A stretch of 64,000 bases of DNA from Branchinecta lynchi (lineage: Eukaryota; Arthropoda; Branchiopoda; Anostraca; Branchinectidae), in contig JAKZAP010000015.1 of assembly GCA_023053575.1 (NCBI GenBank), positions 16,998,055-17,062,054 of the forward strand. Direction: 5' to 3'. The notes beneath the pieces were generated by a model. It made no database searches, was not told where the DNA came from, and was given only the letters and a program-made list of their open reading frames with translations. Positions 63,739-64,000 of the stretch are shown piece after piece. A program made the translations under genes and the position numbers. The number at the start of each line of letters is the position of its first letter. Positions within the stretch are counted from its first letter, which is position 1.

Positions 63739-64000
63739 AGGACCTGTCTTACCTATAATACAACCTGCAATGCAACCTACAACCTGCAACCTACTTCCAT
63801 AATCACTCCTTATATTTCTAAACCCGGAGACCCAATTTCGTACGGTACATTCTAACCCTCTAACAAAACCACGCTGATTTTCTCGCTTGCCGTGTTTTGC
63901 TACCTTCGATGTGTACGATGTCGACGGTTGTCGGCGAAAAGTTTTTCCATCAGAAAAACCGGTTATGTAAATTGTTTACAGGTTTTTGCTACAAGTCAAT
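63739..64000 (+). mobile_element. H-family element, cut by window edge
   Basis: AGGACCTGTCTTACCTATAA after TTAA (63735-63738), then CTTGCCGTGTTTTGCTACCT, as at 6917 and 19964. Has a small local duplication (CAACCTGCAACCTAC) at 63764-63795. Confidence 0.75.

Noticed and set aside
54428..64000. Next alpha-adaptin exon (expected ALQAPACHENLVKVGG)
   Set aside because: Searched by eye in all + strand frames; nothing similar found, so the intron continues beyond the window.

Overview
This is a eukaryotic (animal) genomic window. Its anchor is seven internal exons, all on the + strand and all with GT-AG boundaries and matching phases, of one gene: the alpha subunit of the clathrin adaptor AP-2 (alpha-adaptin). 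They encode about 440 consecutive residues of the helical trunk. The 5' exons lie before base 1, and the next 3' exon lies beyond base 64000 or was not recognised. Compared from memory, the residue choices (for example IREEMVLK and [14 protein letters not shown]) look arthropod-like. A crustacean or chelicerate with large, transposon-filled introns would fit, but the species cannot be named from this sequence.

Layout: exons at 941-1083, 3598-3791, 6504-6735, 16257-16516, 38448-38616, 40867-41004 and 54245-54427, separated by introns of about 2.5, 2.7, 9.5, 21.9, 2.3 and 13.2 kb. The 21.9-kb intron holds what looks like an undescribed nested gene on the opposite strand: exon 29303-29411 and terminal exon 22146-22516. 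The two join in phase to give a 159-residue protein with two hydrophobic segments and a cytoplasmic-type tail ending in a PY-like LPTYDEAV motif.

Almost everything else is transposon-derived. There are many decayed non-LTR retrotransposons (LINEs), mostly on the - strand, with endonuclease, reverse transcriptase, PHD-type and CCCH-type zinc-finger pieces. The most complete is at 25212-28850. There are also many short non-autonomous DNA elements. At least six of these families (called H, K, L, M, N and T here) are flanked by TTAA. Others show 3-bp duplications (A: CTG; S: ATC/ATT; P: TTA), a 4-bp duplication (J: GTTA), 8-bp duplications (hAT-like) and about 10 bp (W). Two larger families carry internal tandem repeats and terminal palindromes and resemble Helentron-type non-autonomous elements (types 1 and 2).

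Insertions are deeply nested: 34135-37880 shows a reverse K element split by a forward K element, split in turn by an S element and a LINE, the LINE itself split by an A element. Because several targets are protein-coding LINEs, the exact target sites can be read from the interrupted frame. Several insertions sit within 20-75 bp of the host gene's splice sites. No prokaryotic genes, CRISPR arrays, rRNA genes or viral genes were seen. Family letters are labels for this report only.
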